64,000 nucleotides of DNA, from contig NZ_QXJM01000039.1 in the NCBI RefSeq assembly GCF_003570905.1, forward strand, positions 1,364,001 through 1,428,000, given 5' to 3'. Shown piece after piece: positions 8,760 through 18,394 of the stretch (positions within the stretch are counted from its first letter, which is position 1; each line of letters starts with the position of its first letter). Source of the DNA: Cohnella faecalis (GTDB taxonomy: Bacteria; Bacillota; Bacilli; Paenibacillales; Paenibacillaceae). A program made the translations under genes and the position numbers. Under the pieces are notes generated by a model. That model searched no databases and was not told the origin of the DNA. It was given only the letters and a program-made list of their open reading frames with translations.

Positions 8760-10237
8760 ACGCTTTCCCCCGATTCCGTATACAGTGGAAAAATGACCCG
8801 GAACACGGTTCCGGTCTTCGATTCAAGCCATTCGATCGTTCCGCCGTGCCTCTCGACGAGAACTTTGACAAGAGAGAGGCCGAGCCCGGTTCCTCCGGTC
8901 AGTCTGGAGCGGTCCTTGTTGACCGTGTAGAAGGGCTCGAATAGATGCGCGCGAGCTTCTTCGGGTATTCCGATGCCCGTATCCTTCACTTCGACGACGA
9001 CCCGGCGGTCTTCCACCGTGCCCGTAACGATCGCTTGACCGCCAGGCACGTTATATTTGATCGCGTTATCGAGCAGATTGATAAAAATGTGATTCAAGCT
9101 TTCGCGATCCGCCCATATGTGAGCCGGAGCAAGCTTTTCCTCAATTTTTACTTGAAATCGGTTCGCCTTCGCTTTCATTCGATCGATAATGGCGAGCAAT
9201 TCTTCCCTGATTTCGAGCTCTTGCGCATGGAATTCAAAATCGTATTTTTCAAGGGAGGCCAACCGCAGCACCTTTTCAACCATTTCGTAAAGCCGTTCCG
9301 TTTCGCGTCCGATTCGCATGACGGCGTCGGTCTGCATGTCACGGTCGTCCGGGTACATTTCCATCAGCTCGACATAAGCCTTGATCGAGGTTAGCGGCGT
9401 TTTGAATTCGTGGCTGAAATTGCCGATGAACTGCCTCTGCGCGGCTCCAAGCTGTTCAAGCTTGGCTAGCGCCCGGCGGAGCTTGTTTTCCTCGGCTTTC
9501 ATCGCCTCCATGCTGCGGCGGATTTCCAAGCCCATGTACGTTATTCCTTGGCCGAGCTTCCCGAGCTCGTCCCGCCTTCGCAGCAGCCGGGATTCCGGGT
9601 ACTCTCCTTCCCGTATGCGGTCAACCGCGCGGTTAAGCTTGGCAATGGAGGTGGCGGATCGCTTGAAATAGACGTAACCGAGCGCAAAGCTGACGGCGAG
9701 TACGGCCGCTCCCGCCGCCACGAATAAACCGGCGATCGTTCGATGAAAGAGACGATCGCCGGCCGTCGAATATTCGAACTGCAGGACGCCCATTTGGCTG
9801 TCGGGACCTTGAAGCGGGGCCAAGTAGAAGATGGATTCCCCTTGCGCCTGATAAGCGATTTTCCCTTTTAGAGCATAACGGAGCGAGCCGTCGATTGCTT
9901 CGCTGGAGCTCTGCGGTAACGAGTCGCCGGCTTTTTTGCCGTTCATGTCGTAAAGAACGACGTGAAGATCGGAGTAAAGCGCAAGATCGAGCGCCAGCTG
10001 CTGGCCGCGATTGCGGATGAACCGCTGGGGATCGTTCGAGCCCGTTGTCAAATACGCCTGCTTCACGCTTATGTTGGCCGTTTTTGTTTTGGTCAGAAGC
10101 TCCTGCTCCATGCTGTCCCGCTGATGATTGCTTATTCCGTTCAGTACGAGAATGCTAAGGACGAGCACGGTCAGAAAGAGAAGGGCGGCGAGGAAGAGGC
10201 TGTTCTTGAGCTTAATGCTTACGCCGACGCCGTTCAT
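8756..10237 (-). CDS. Two-component sensor histidine kinase
   Basis: A 493-residue membrane kinase with TM1 at about 11-33, an extracytoplasmic sensor of about 130 residues, TM2 at about 168-191, HAMP (about 192-245), HisKA with FSHEFKTPLTSI (phospho-acceptor H276), and HATPase with NLLDNAIKYN (about 387-396), DTGIGIP (about 419-425) and GGTGLGLS (about 448-455). It is closest in layout to ResE/CssS-type kinases. It overlaps its neighbours by four bases on both sides, so regulator, kinase and lipoprotein are likely translationally coupled. The signal is unknown. Confidence 0.93.
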   Translation of the reverse strand: MNGVGVSIKLKNSLFLAALLFLTVLVLSILVLNGISNHQRDSMEQELLTKTKTANISVKQAYLTTGSNDPQRFIRNRGQQLALDLALYSDLHVVLYDMNGKKAGDSLPQSSSEAIDGSLRYALKGKIAYQAQGESIFYLAPLQGPDSQMGVLQFEYSTAGDRLFHRTIAGLFVAAGAAVLAVSFALGYVYFKRSATSIAKLNRAVDRIREGEYPESRLLRRRDELGKLGQGITYMGLEIRRSMEAMKAEENKLRRALAKLEQLGAAQRQFIGNFSHEFKTPLTSIKAYVELMEMYPDDRDMQTDAVMRIGRETERLYEMVEKVLRLASLEKYDFEFHAQELEIREELLAIIDRMKAKANRFQVKIEEKLAPAHIWADRESLNHIFINLLDNAIKYNVPGGQAIVTGTVEDRRVVVEVKDTGIGIPEEARAHLFEPFYTVNKDRSRLTGGTGLGLSLVKVLVERHGGTIEWLESKTGTVFRVIFPLYTESGESV

Positions 10238-10922
10238 TCGCCGGCACCGCTCGCTTTGTAGCCGACGCCGAAGACCGTCTGCAGCAGCCGACTCCCCGGC
10301 TTGCCCAGCTTTTTGCGCAGCCGCTGGATGTGGATGTCCACCGTACGAGTACCCGCGGCAAAATCGAAGCCCCAGATCAAGTCGAGCAGCTCGTCGCGCG
10401 TGTACACCCGTTCCGGATTGGAGAGCAGCAGCGCTAACAAATCGAACTCCTTGGGCGTCAGATCGATTGTATCGTCGTTCAGAAGCACGGTTCGGGAGGC
10501 GATCTGGATCGTTATCGGACCCAGGGCGAGCTTTTCCGGTTCGGCCGGGGCTTGTCCAGCCTGCGGAGCAGCGCTTTGACGCGGGCGATCAGCTCGCGAA
10601 GATCGAAAGGCTTCGTCATGTAATCGTCGGCTCCCATTTCGAGACCGACGATTTTGTCGATAATATCGTTCTTGACCGTTAACAAAATAATTCCCATATC
10701 TGCGCGATCTTCGAGCTTCCGACATACCTCGTAGCCGCTCATCTTGGGCATCATCACGTCAAGCACCATGACGTCCGGCCGGAAGCCGATAGCCCGGTTC
10801 AACGCATCCTCCCCGTTGTAGACGGTCTCCACCTCGTAGCCTTCTCTGCGGAACGCATAGGAGATAGGATCGGCGATGCCGGGCTCGTCGTCGGCCACCA
10901 AGATCCGTTTCGTAATATTCAC
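10234..10922 (-). CDS. OmpR/PhoB-type response regulator, frameshifted between domains
   Basis: Partner of the adjacent kinase. The receiver domain (frame 10922 to 10512) has the acidic pair DD at 11-12, phospho-acceptor D55, T82 and K104. The winged helix (frame ending 10234) has LTPKEFDLLALLL, RTVDIHIQRLRKKL and TVFGVGYKA. The two lie in different frames. Adding one base to the C run on the minus strand (GGGG at 10547-10550 on plus) gives ALLRRLDKPPAEPEKLALG and fuses them into one normal-length regulator of about 229 residues. An intact gene with a base-call error is more likely than a broken gene, since both halves and the kinase look intact. Confidence 0.88.
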
Positions 10923-10970
10923 TCGTGTGCACCTGCCTGCCTGACGAAAATGTCGTAATGAGGAATCCCC

Positions 10971-11974
10971 TTATTTTACGACGGATGCCTCCAAAGCATC
11001 AAAATATTGTTCGAGCGTTTGGCCGCTTGCCGTTATATCCTTCGCCGCTTCCTTCCCGATATACCGGATATGCCACGGTTCGTATTTGTAGCCGGTTATC
11101 TTCTCCTTACCCTTCGGATAGCGAATAATAAACCCGTATTCGGACGCGTGCGCCGCGAGCCACTTGCCTTCCTTCGTCTTGCCGAAGCTTTCCTCCAGCG
11201 CGTAGCCGACGGCGGCGCTGGAAACGTCGATGGCCAGTCCCGTCTGATGCTCGCTTTGTCCCGGATAGGCGCTCGTGCGATTGGCTTCCGCTTCTCCTTT
11301 CTTATCGGCGTTGGCCGTGAAAATCGCTTTTTGCGTGGCGTAGGAGCGATAGCCCGATACCCCTTTGAGCTCGATGCCAGCCTTTCCGGCCCCCGCGAAC
11401 AGCTTTTCAAGCGCCTCTGCCGCTTGCCTACGCAGCTTTTTCTTGGGCGAGTCGCCGTCAAAAGAAAACGGAATGTCAGGCTGGACCAAATCCTTAGGCG
11501 CGTAAGAGGAGGAAAGGTTTCGTTTTTTGTTCACGAGAACGTATAAGCTGGAAGGGTTCGATATGACGGCGAGCCCGTTTTTTCGTTCGACCGTCAGACT
11601 GGGCAGGCTGTTCGCCGCCCAAGCCGGGATGGCGTTAGACGAGTTCTCGCCCTTGTTGCCTTGCGGATCGGTCTGCGGTTTCGGTTCTTTGGACGGTGTC
11701 TCGGAAGGCTGCTCGTCGGACGGATTTGCCGACGGACTTGCCGACGGATTGCCGGCGGGGTCGTCCGACGGGTAGGAAGCCGGGCTTTCATTCGGCTCTT
11801 CCGACGGATCGTCGACGGGAGCATCTGTCGGCGTATCGGAAGGCGTTTCGCCAGGCCCAATCGTCGAGCTCGGGATGCGGGAGTATGGCGGCTGCTGTCT
11901 CCCAGAGCATTTGTGGACAGTCCCCATACCGCTAATGCCGCCAAGACGGCTGCGAACGCTATCGTTTTTTTCAT
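10971..11974 (-). CDS. VanY-like D-alanyl-D-alanine carboxypeptidase, one frameshift
   Basis: Exported peptidoglycan peptidase. ATG at 11974 follows GGAGG and opens a signal peptide (MKKTIAFAAVLAALAVWG). A long Pro/Ser/Asp/Glu-rich linker leads to a VanY (M15B) domain with GVSGYRSYATQ, the zinc motif SEHQTGLAIDVSS and PWHIRYI. The signal peptide and the rest lie in different frames. One extra base in the GGG at 11879-11881 (minus-strand CCC) gives HTPRIPSSTIGPG and joins them. Without the repair the catalytic part would lack an export signal. The linker may span the wall. It is separate from the two-component operon by about 50 bases. Confidence 0.85.
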
Positions 11975-12077
11975 CTCTCTCACTACCTCCGGAATCTTTT
12001 CGATGCTCCTAGAGTAATAGAGAGATGTATCTATCGTTTCTCGACATGTATCCAACTTGTAAACAACGTTAAAATTC

Positions 12078-12398
12078 AGTAGTCACAATTCTCGCCGAAA
12101 GCCCGCCGTCCGAGCGAGTAGTGACGCAACTGGTCACAATTCCCGTCGAAAGCCCGCTGTCCGAGCGAGTAGTGACGCAACTGGTCACAATTCTCGCCGA
12201 AAGCCCGCCGTCCGAGCGAGTAGTGACGTGACTGGTCACAATTCCCGCCGAAAGCCCGCCGTCCGAGGGAGTTGTGACGCAAGTGGTCACAATTCTCGCC
12301 CGAAAGCCCGTCGACCGAGCGAGTAGTGACGCAACTGGTCACAATTCCCGCCGAAAGCCCGCCGTCCGAGCGAGCAGTGAAGTGCATGGTCACAACTC
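12078..12398. repeat. Tandem array 2: 51-bp unit, six copies plus a partial
   Basis: It lies between the divergent carboxypeptidase and chemoreceptor genes. Units start at 12082, 12133, 12184, 12235, 12286, 12338 and 12389; the step is 51 except one 52-bp step caused by an extra C. Each has GTCACAATT, then a GCCGAAAGCCCG block, GTCCGAGCGAG, and GTGAC-N7-GTCAC spanning the unit junction; one copy has a perfect TTGTGAC-N7-GTCACAA dyad. The rest of the gap, 12399-12605, holds an AT-rich stretch and the leader of the next gene. Confidence 0.93.
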
Positions 12399-12605
12399 CG
12401 CAACGTTTCCTCCATCCGCGCGACTGTTTGCCAAACGCGCGCATTCTGATCAAAACCCGCCCCAGTCAAGATGCAAATTTTAAGATAAAATAGCGAATGT
12501 CATCGAAACTTGGGAGGAAAAAAGGGTCTTTTTGTCTAATGTTAGGAAGTGGAGGTTGAACGTTTAGACCTAGGTCCGCCTTGGCGGCCTTTTATATCGA
12601 GGGGG

Positions 12606-14594
12606 ATGCGGAATTTGAACAGAAAGAGCCGATTTGGCGCGGGAAGCTTGCGTACTCAAGTGTTGCTGATGATGTTCGTCGTGCTAATGGTTCCGTTGGG
12701 GGTGTTGGGCGGAGTATATTATTCGACGCTGAGCTCCGACCTTCGGGATATCGAATGGTCTCATGCGTTGGAGATCGACAGCTCGGCGCACAAGCTGACG
12801 GAGCAACTGGGGGAACAGTTGTCCGCCAGCGTTATTACTAACGCCAAATGGGAGGACAACCGCGCCGCGGTAGAAGCCAAGGATACGAAATGGATCAAGG
12901 AAAACGTGGATGTCTCCAAGGGTATTATTCCGAACGTCCATTTTGTCGTGACGCTCGATAATGACGGGAATGTGCTCTCACAGGCGGGAGATCTTGAGGA
13001 ATTTACGAAAAAAGTCGCTGTCGGCGAGTTATTTCCGGAGTTGAAGAAAAAACCGGATGTGTACGGAATGGTTCGAACGTCCAAGGGGCTCGCCGTCATC
13101 GCCGTATCCAGAATTACTAACGAAGAGAAGGATAAGCCGTCCCCCGGCTTGCTGCTATTCGGCCGAGTGATGGACGACGCGGCGCTTCAAGGAGTAAGCT
13201 CGCTTCTGAACGCCGGAGTGGCGATCCGTTCGAAGGACGGGCAGACGTTGGCAAGCGACGAAGCTCTGCCCGCTTATTTGGGCGAAAATGCGGCTCCGGC
13301 CGAGCCCGAATTCGATTCCGTAACGGTCAACGGCAAGCAATTCAGTCACGTGACTTCGCAATACGGACTCATGACGGGGGAAACGGCGTCGTTCATCGTC
13401 TCGGTTCCTGCGGAGGCGAGCTCCACCGTACGCACCGAGCTCATCCGGATGAGCGGCATTGCCGGAGCGTTGGCCGTCGTGCTGATAGGGTTGATCGCCG
13501 TCATGATCAGACGTCGGATCGTGCTGCCGCTCATTCGATTCAAGTTGTTTCTTGGCGGTGTTACAGAAGGAAAATTGAGCGATGAGCTGTCCGTGAAGGA
13601 TACCCGAAGGACGGATGAAGTAGGCTCGATCGCCCGCTCTCTTCAGGAAATGACGGGCCAGCTTCGAACTATCGTATCCGGAATAAGATCGACAGCGTCG
13701 GTGACGGCAGAATCGGCCGAGGAATTGTCCGCTAATTCCGAGCAAGCGGCGTCCGGAGCCGACCAGATCGCGGATTCTATGCGAGAGCTGGCAGCCGGAG
13801 CCGATTCCCAGCGGGAAGGAATGAAGAGAGGCGCCGAAGTCACGATTCAGATTCGCGACGGCATCTGGACGATCGGAGATCGGACGACTTCGGTGGCAGC
13901 CGTCGCTGAGCAAGCGACCAAGCACGCGCAAGATGGCAACGAGACGGTGAAGCAAGCCGTCGAACAGATGGGAACGATCGCAAGGACGGTCGAGAGCTCC
14001 GTTCGGGACGCTCGCGAATTGCACGAGAAGTCCAAGAGCATTAGGGGCATGGCGGACGCGATCGCAGGAATAGCCTACAAGACGAACTTGCTTGCCCTTA
14101 ACGCCAGCATAGAAGCGAGCCGAGCGGGAGAGCAAGGCAAGGGCTTCGCGGTCGTAGCGGGAGAGGTTCGTAAGCTGGCGCTTCAGTCGAACGAGACGGC
14201 GGCCGTTATTTCCTCGAAGGTGGAAGAAATTCGCGCCGTAATCGAAGCAGTGGCGAAGCGGATCGAAGAGGGGTTCGTCGAAGTTCAGAGCGGAACCGAG
14301 CTCGTACGCCAGGCGGGAGGCACGTTCCAAGATATCGTCGGAGGCATTGCCGACATGGAAGCGGAGCTGAGGGAAATCGCTTCGGCAGGACAAGAGATCG
14401 GCGCCAGGATCGAGGAGCTGGCCGCTCTCGTCGAAGAGACCGAGGCGATATCGGAAGCGAGTGCGGATCGTTCGCAGGAAGCGGCCGGCATAGCCGAATT
14501 CCAGTCGAATTCGGTGCGCGGCGTGGCTGACGCGATGGGATCGCTGACGCAGCGCATCGCGGAGCTTGAGCGTGCGGTCAATCGGTTCCGGTAG
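12606..14594 (+). CDS. Methyl-accepting chemotaxis protein
   Basis: Transmembrane chemoreceptor. Order: TM1 ([17 protein letters not shown]), an extracellular sensor of about 250 residues resembling CHASE4/Cache-type domains ([15 protein letters not shown]), TM2 ([17 protein letters not shown]), HAMP with [12 protein letters not shown], and a long signalling coiled coil with the conserved tip [20 protein letters not shown] and [12 protein letters not shown]. The start is uncertain. ATG 12606 has GAGGGGG immediately upstream; TTG 12615 has better spacing to the same element; the frame also opens at GTG 12549. All give the same mature layout. A chemotaxis phosphatase gene, cheX, lies far away at 51.9 kb. 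Confidence 0.93.
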   Translation: MRNLNRKSRFGAGSLRTQVLLMMFVVLMVPLGVLGGVYYSTLSSDLRDIEWSHALEIDSSAHKLTEQLGEQLSASVITNAKWEDNRAAVEAKDTKWIKENVDVSKGIIPNVHFVVTLDNDGNVLSQAGDLEEFTKKVAVGELFPELKKKPDVYGMVRTSKGLAVIAVSRITNEEKDKPSPGLLLFGRVMDDAALQGVSSLLNAGVAIRSKDGQTLASDEALPAYLGENAAPAEPEFDSVTVNGKQFSHVTSQYGLMTGETASFIVSVPAEASSTVRTELIRMSGIAGALAVVLIGLIAVMIRRRIVLPLIRFKLFLGGVTEGKLSDELSVKDTRRTDEVGSIARSLQEMTGQLRTIVSGIRSTASVTAESAEELSANSEQAASGADQIADSMRELAAGADSQREGMKRGAEVTIQIRDGIWTIGDRTTSVAAVAEQATKHAQDGNETVKQAVEQMGTIARTVESSVRDARELHEKSKSIRGMADAIAGIAYKTNLLALNASIEASRAGEQGKGFAVVAGEVRKLALQSNETAAVISSKVEEIRAVIEAVAKRIEEGFVEVQSGTELVRQAGGTFQDIVGGIADMEAELREIASAGQEIGARIEELAALVEETEAISEASADRSQEAAGIAEFQSNSVRGVADAMGSLTQRIAELERAVNRFR

Positions 14595-14739
14595 TAGAGC
14601 GGACAATCATTTTTGAAAGACAAACTAGACCAGAGGCCAGCATCAACCCCTTCGTAAGACGATTTCGTTCCGCTCTCCAAACGATTAAGATAGCATTATA
14701 GAATCGGTAAGAGCGATAGAACGAAGGAGTGAACGAGCG

Positions 14740-15438
14740 ATGAAAAAGCGAAAAGCGCGTGCGGCATGGACGATGATGGTGACGTCGCTGCCGCGGGGAA
14801 TTGCTGTGTTCGTCATAGCGATCGTCGGGGTTTGCGTCGGATTGCCGCTTGCCCCGTTCATAATAGGTTTACCGATATTGGCGGCGACGTTGAAGGCTTG
14901 CGAACGGCTGATGTCGGGAGAGCGCAAGCTGGCTGCGACGTGGGATAGAGGGGAAGCGCACGATCCGGAGCATTGGGAAGCTCAAGCGGCTCAAAGCAAC
15001 GATTCCGAACGGGCAGCAACGGGATGGAGAAGCTGGATCGCTACGCTGGGCCGAGTGCAAAACTATCGCGGATTGCTGTTCGGCGTTGCCCAGCTGCCTG
15101 CGACAATCTCAGCTTTTACGCTGGCAATCGTCATTCCGGCGACCTTCGCGGGCATCGCTCTTACGCCGCTGGCGTATCTTGTGAGCGATCGCGTCTTTTC
15201 CTTCGAGCTGTTCGGAGACGATTGGCTGCTAAATCGGGTGTTTACGAATTTAACGCCCGAGAATTATTCGTACATCATCGGTGGAATCGGCCTTGTTCTT
15301 CTGCTCCTTACTCCCTATCTGATTCGTCGGCTCGGCCGCATGTACGCGGCATGGATCCGTTGGATCGCAGGCGAAGAGAAGGCGATCGACGTATCGGAGC
15401 CACACGGCTCGGCCGGCTTGGCTGAAAGCTATCAATAA
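14740..15438 (+). CDS. Stand-alone membrane 'sensor' domain protein
   Basis: A 232-residue protein with two pairs of hydrophobic segments: SLPRGIAVFVIAIVGVCVG plus APFIIGLPILAATL, then LLFGVAQLPATISAFTLAIV plus a segment to TPLAYLV, and a last helix YIIGGIGLVLLLLTPYLI. The pattern (helical hairpin, RGL...W linker, second hairpin) resembles the Pfam 'putative sensor' module usually fused to actinobacterial-type histidine kinases, but here no kinase is attached. ATG 14740 follows GAAGGAGTG. Function is unknown. Confidence 0.7.
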   Translation: MKKRKARAAWTMMVTSLPRGIAVFVIAIVGVCVGLPLAPFIIGLPILAATLKACERLMSGERKLAATWDRGEAHDPEHWEAQAAQSNDSERAATGWRSWIATLGRVQNYRGLLFGVAQLPATISAFTLAIVIPATFAGIALTPLAYLVSDRVFSFELFGDDWLLNRVFTNLTPENYSYIIGGIGLVLLLLTPYLIRRLGRMYAAWIRWIAGEEKAIDVSEPHGSAGLAESYQ

Positions 15439-15482
15439 GACATAAATAGATCGATTATCGCGATCTTAGGCGACGGGGCGAT

Positions 15483-15522
15483 CCTGGAGTCGGGTAATTT
15501 CCGACTCCGGGACCGTTTTATT
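15483..15522 (+). terminator. Intrinsic terminator after the sensor-domain gene
   Basis: GGAGTCGG pairs with CCGACTCC around a GTAATTT loop, followed by GACCGTTTTATT. Confidence 0.78.
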
Positions 15523-15588
15523 GTAGGGACAGATGACGGAGTGCGTGGTACAATATTTTCCATCTTATGTTTTGTCGGAGGGAAGCTA

Positions 15589-16566
15589 TTGTCGGCAGCC
15601 GAAATAAGCAATAGGTCTAGCAAAAGCTCGTTCAATCCTCCCGAACGCCGAGGAGGAGCAATCTGGTTAGCGACAATGATCGCGTTAGCGGGACTATGGA
15701 CTTCCGGGAGCTCGATCTGGCTGAAAGGCATAGCCGGCTGGATCGTCGTAGCGATAGCCTGGACGGCCGTGCTTCGATTAAGGAGGGAGCTGTCTGCACG
15801 CGAAGCGTCGATGGCGTTAATCGGTTCGGCCTTATGCTGGCTGGCATCCGCCGGGGCCGGGGTCGCCGGGATGTTCGTTGTATGGAATGTAAATCCGTAT
15901 ACTTCCGTACTTTCGAGCCTGGAAATACCGTTTTTTGTTCATATTACAATTGATTGCGCAGTGATATTCGCCGTTCTTGCGATTACGGTATGGTTATGGT
16001 TTCTATCCGCCGTCGTACCGACCGTAGCTCGCAGGACAGGCGGAAATCCGATTCGAATGGTTGTTCTAGCCGCTTCCGAGACGCGCAAAAACGTCCGATT
16101 GTGGTCAATGCTTCCGCTGACTGCTTGTATCCATCTCATCTCATGGGCTGTAGCGGCAAGCTGCGGGGGCGCCGCTCAGGCCATTGCAGGGCTGGCGAAC
16201 GGTTGGGTGGAGCTGTTGCTGCTTGCCGGATTGCTGCGCGTCTCGAAGTTCGCGCCTCTTGCAGCGCCACGACAAGCAGCCGATTCAACCGTCACCGTCG
16301 TTCGAGGTCGTCGAACGGCGCTCATCGCCATCGCTGCCCTGAATCTGCTGTTGTTCGGGTTCTACTGCGTTTTGTTCATATCGGGAGGACATCCCGCTTG
16401 GAAAGTCGGGTTGACGTATCCGCTCAGTATAGCCAGCGGAGCGGTAATCGCAGCGATTTCCTGGCTGCTTGGACTGTTTAAGCCTCTTTATTATGTTGCG
16501 TTAGCGGTTATTTTTTTGCTCGTGTCTATTTTGTTCGTTCTATTGATTTTTCAACAATTGAATTAA
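15589..16566 (+). CDS. Multi-pass membrane protein of unknown function
   Basis: A protein of about 325 residues with eight or nine predicted transmembrane helices and short charged loops; no family motif was recognised. TTG at 15589 is preferred because GGAGGG lies seven bases upstream; the frame is open from 15541. A charged, proline-containing N-terminus (NRSSKSSFNPPERRGG) precedes the first helix. The layout recalls Yip1-like integral membrane proteins, but this is not firm. It stands alone between two terminators. Confidence 0.7.
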   Translation: MSAAEISNRSSKSSFNPPERRGGAIWLATMIALAGLWTSGSSIWLKGIAGWIVVAIAWTAVLRLRRELSAREASMALIGSALCWLASAGAGVAGMFVVWNVNPYTSVLSSLEIPFFVHITIDCAVIFAVLAITVWLWFLSAVVPTVARRTGGNPIRMVVLAASETRKNVRLWSMLPLTACIHLISWAVAASCGGAAQAIAGLANGWVELLLLAGLLRVSKFAPLAAPRQAADSTVTVVRGRRTALIAIAALNLLLFGFYCVLFISGGHPAWKVGLTYPLSIASGAVIAAISWLLGLFKPLYYVALAVIFLLVSILFVLLIFQQLN

Positions 16567-16578
16567 AGGTTTGCAAGC

Positions 16579-16608
16579 AAAAAGGCCGTTCCGGTGAACG
16601 GCCTTTTT
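16579..16608. terminator. Bidirectional terminator
   Basis: AAAAAGGCCGTTC-CGGT-GAACGGCCTTTTT between the membrane protein gene and the convergent HxlR regulator. Confidence 0.92.
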
Positions 16609-16617
16609 GGCTTGGTG

Positions 16618-16926
16618 CTACATCCATTCCTCGCCCCAGTTCTGGATGGATTGAATGACTTCCTCCAGACCGCGGCCTTTCTCGGTTAACTCGTATTCGA
16701 TGCGAACCGGCATTTCCGGGTATACGGTTCTTGTCAGGATGCCTAGCGACTCCAGCTCTTTCATACGGTCGGTGAGCATCTTGTCGCTCATGTCGGGGAT
16801 CTGACCTTTAATGTCTTTGAACCGTTTCGGACCGCCAAGCAGAACTCGTATAATGAGACCCGTCCACTTTTTGCCGAGCAAATCAGCAGCCGATTCGTAT
16901 TTGGGGCACATCTTGGAATAATCCAT
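16618..16926 (-). CDS. HxlR (DUF24/MarR-like) redox-type regulator
   Basis: A 102-residue winged-helix regulator with the family pattern: CPKYESAADLLGKKW near the N-terminus, then GGPKRFKDIKGQIPDMSDKML and RTVYPEMPVRIEYELTEKG. The single cysteine at position 7 matches the sensing cysteine of Bacillus YodB/CatR, which respond to quinones and electrophiles by thiol chemistry. It is divergent from doxX-pirin, and a YodB/CatR-like dyad lies in the shared promoter, so it probably represses those genes and possibly itself. No other cysteine is present, so a mixed or inter-subunit disulphide would be needed. Confidence 0.87.
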   Translation of the reverse strand: MDYSKMCPKYESAADLLGKKWTGLIIRVLLGGPKRFKDIKGQIPDMSDKMLTDRMKELESLGILTRTVYPEMPVRIEYELTEKGRGLEEVIQSIQNWGEEWM

Positions 16927-17000
16927 AAGGACTCCCCTTCTTTCAATATTGTAACATACTCACTTGTGGAAAGTAAGTGAAAACTTAAATTAAGTTTTAT

Positions 17001-17015
17001 ACTTGACAAAAGTAA
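17001..17015 (+). promoter_or_regulatory. Putative HxlR operator, TACT-N7-AGTA
   Basis: TACT (17001-17004) and AGTA (17012-17015) are separated by seven bases. This arrangement is, to my knowledge, that of YodB/CatR boxes. It overlaps the -35 of the doxX promoter. A related AAAGTAAGTGA copy lies at about 16970-16980, nearer the regulator's own start. Confidence 0.65.
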
Positions 17016-17033
17016 GTGACTTAAAATAATATA
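17004..17033 (+). promoter_or_regulatory. Sigma-A promoter of doxX-pirin
   Basis: TTGACA at 17004-17009 and TAATAT at 17028-17033 with an 18-base spacer. The perfect -35 box lies inside the putative HxlR operator. Confidence 0.72.
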
Positions 17034-17084
17034 CTAACATAAGGACGGCACAGTCCAATACTAAAAAGAAGGCGAGTGTTCATT

Positions 17085-17483
17085 ATGGAATGGGGATTAC
17101 TATTATTGAGGGTCGTTATCGGCTTGTTATTCGTAGGTCACGGGATGCAGAAGCTGGCCGGATGGTTCGGCGGTTACGGATTGAACGGCACGGGCGGCTT
17201 TTTCGAATCGATTGGAATCAAACCGGGTAAAACGATGGCCTTTCTAGCCGGATTGGCCGAGGTTGCAGGCGGCTTGCTGTTCGCTTTCGGGTTCCTTACA
17301 CCGCTGGCGGCCCTGTTGATCGTAGGCACGATGCTTATCGCCATTATCAAGGTACATGGCAAAAACGGCCTATGGGTTACGCAAAACGGGTATGAGTTTA
17401 ACCTCGTACTGATCGTCATCGCCATCGCGGTTGCCTTGATCGGTCCTGGCGATTATTCGTTGGATTCGTTATGGATCGACTAA
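17085..17483 (+). CDS. DoxX-family membrane oxidoreductase-like protein
   Basis: A 132-residue DoxX protein with four transmembrane helices: GLLLLRVVIGLLFVGHGMQK, the helix around AGLAEVAGGLLFAFGF, LAALLIVGTMLIAII and LVLIVIAIAVALIG. Members such as B. subtilis CatD are induced by catechols and quinones and sit beside detoxifying enzymes. ATG 17085 is chosen over GTG 17076 on spacing from AAGGCGAG. It is followed 50 bases later by a pirin, and both lie opposite the HxlR regulator, so a small electrophile-stress unit is likely. Confidence 0.87.
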   Translation: MEWGLLLLRVVIGLLFVGHGMQKLAGWFGGYGLNGTGGFFESIGIKPGKTMAFLAGLAEVAGGLLFAFGFLTPLAALLIVGTMLIAIIKVHGKNGLWVTQNGYEFNLVLIVIAIAVALIGPGDYSLDSLWID

Positions 17484-17533
17484 TCGGCTACGACAATTTT
17501 ATCTAACTGCATGAACCAAGGGAGGTTTTCAAG

Positions 17534-18238
17534 ATGATTAACGTACAGCGTTCCCAAGACCGGTATTCCGCGGATCACGGCTGGTTGAAGTCCAGGTTTA
17601 GTTTTTCATTCGCCGACTATTACGATCCAGACAATATGAGCTTTGGACCGATGAGAGTGCTGAACGACGATTGGATCGCCGAATCGGAAGGGTTCGGCAT
17701 GCACCCTCATCGCGAGATGGAGATCGTGACAATCGTTCTGAAAGGCTACCTGGAGCATCGGGACAGCTTGGGCAACCGGGCGAAAACGACATGGGGAGGC
17801 ATCCAGCGAATGACGGCGGGAACCGGAGTGCATCATTCCGAGTTCAATGTGTCGGAGGAAGAGCCGTTGGAGCTGCTGCAAATGTGGTTCATGCCGGGTG
17901 AACGAGGGCTCGCGCCTTCTTACGAGACGACGGATTTCGATCCGGCTGAGCTTCGCGGGGCGTTCGTGCCGGTCGCGTCTTCATCCGGCGTTACCGGCAA
18001 GGTCGCGCATATTCACCAGGACATGACGATTTATTTGTCCGAAGCGGCCGCCGGGCAAAAGCTCGAATACGCCCTGCCGTCCGGACGCAAAGCGTTCCTG
18101 TTCGTTCTGGAAGGCGATCTGAGAGTGAATGAGGATACGATATTGGAACGCCGCGACGCCGCCCGACTCGAAGGAGTGACGGAATTGAGCTTCGCCAGCT
18201 CAGACGGAGCGCGGTTCATGCTCATTGATTTGCCGTAA
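17534..18238 (+). CDS. Pirin-family bicupin protein
   Basis: A 234-residue pirin of the YhaK/quercetinase-like group. The N-terminal cupin has HPHREMEIVTIVLKG (metal-ligand histidines) and VHHSEFNVSEEEP (further His and Glu ligands). The C-terminal cupin is degenerate. Some members oxidise quercetin or other catechol-like compounds, which fits control by a quinone-type HxlR regulator, but the substrate is unproven. The start ATG 17534 follows GGGAGG. Confidence 0.87.
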   Translation: MINVQRSQDRYSADHGWLKSRFSFSFADYYDPDNMSFGPMRVLNDDWIAESEGFGMHPHREMEIVTIVLKGYLEHRDSLGNRAKTTWGGIQRMTAGTGVHHSEFNVSEEEPLELLQMWFMPGERGLAPSYETTDFDPAELRGAFVPVASSSGVTGKVAHIHQDMTIYLSEAAAGQKLEYALPSGRKAFLFVLEGDLRVNEDTILERRDAARLEGVTELSFASSDGARFMLIDLP

Positions 18239-18259
18239 CGCTATTGCCGTATGCCGAGC

Positions 18260-18289
18260 AGCCTTCTCCTGACTGGAGAAGGCTTTTTT
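18260..18289 (+). terminator. Terminator after the pirin gene
   Basis: AGCCTTCTCC-TGACT-GGAGAAGGCT followed by TTTTT. Confidence 0.92.
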
Positions 18290-18394
18290 CGTCGTTGAGG
18301 AATACATAGGTAAAAACGGGAAAAGTTTGACATACTATCCGAAGTCAACAAATCTGACAAGACGGACGTTATATCGAGTCCGGGGGAGGGCAGC

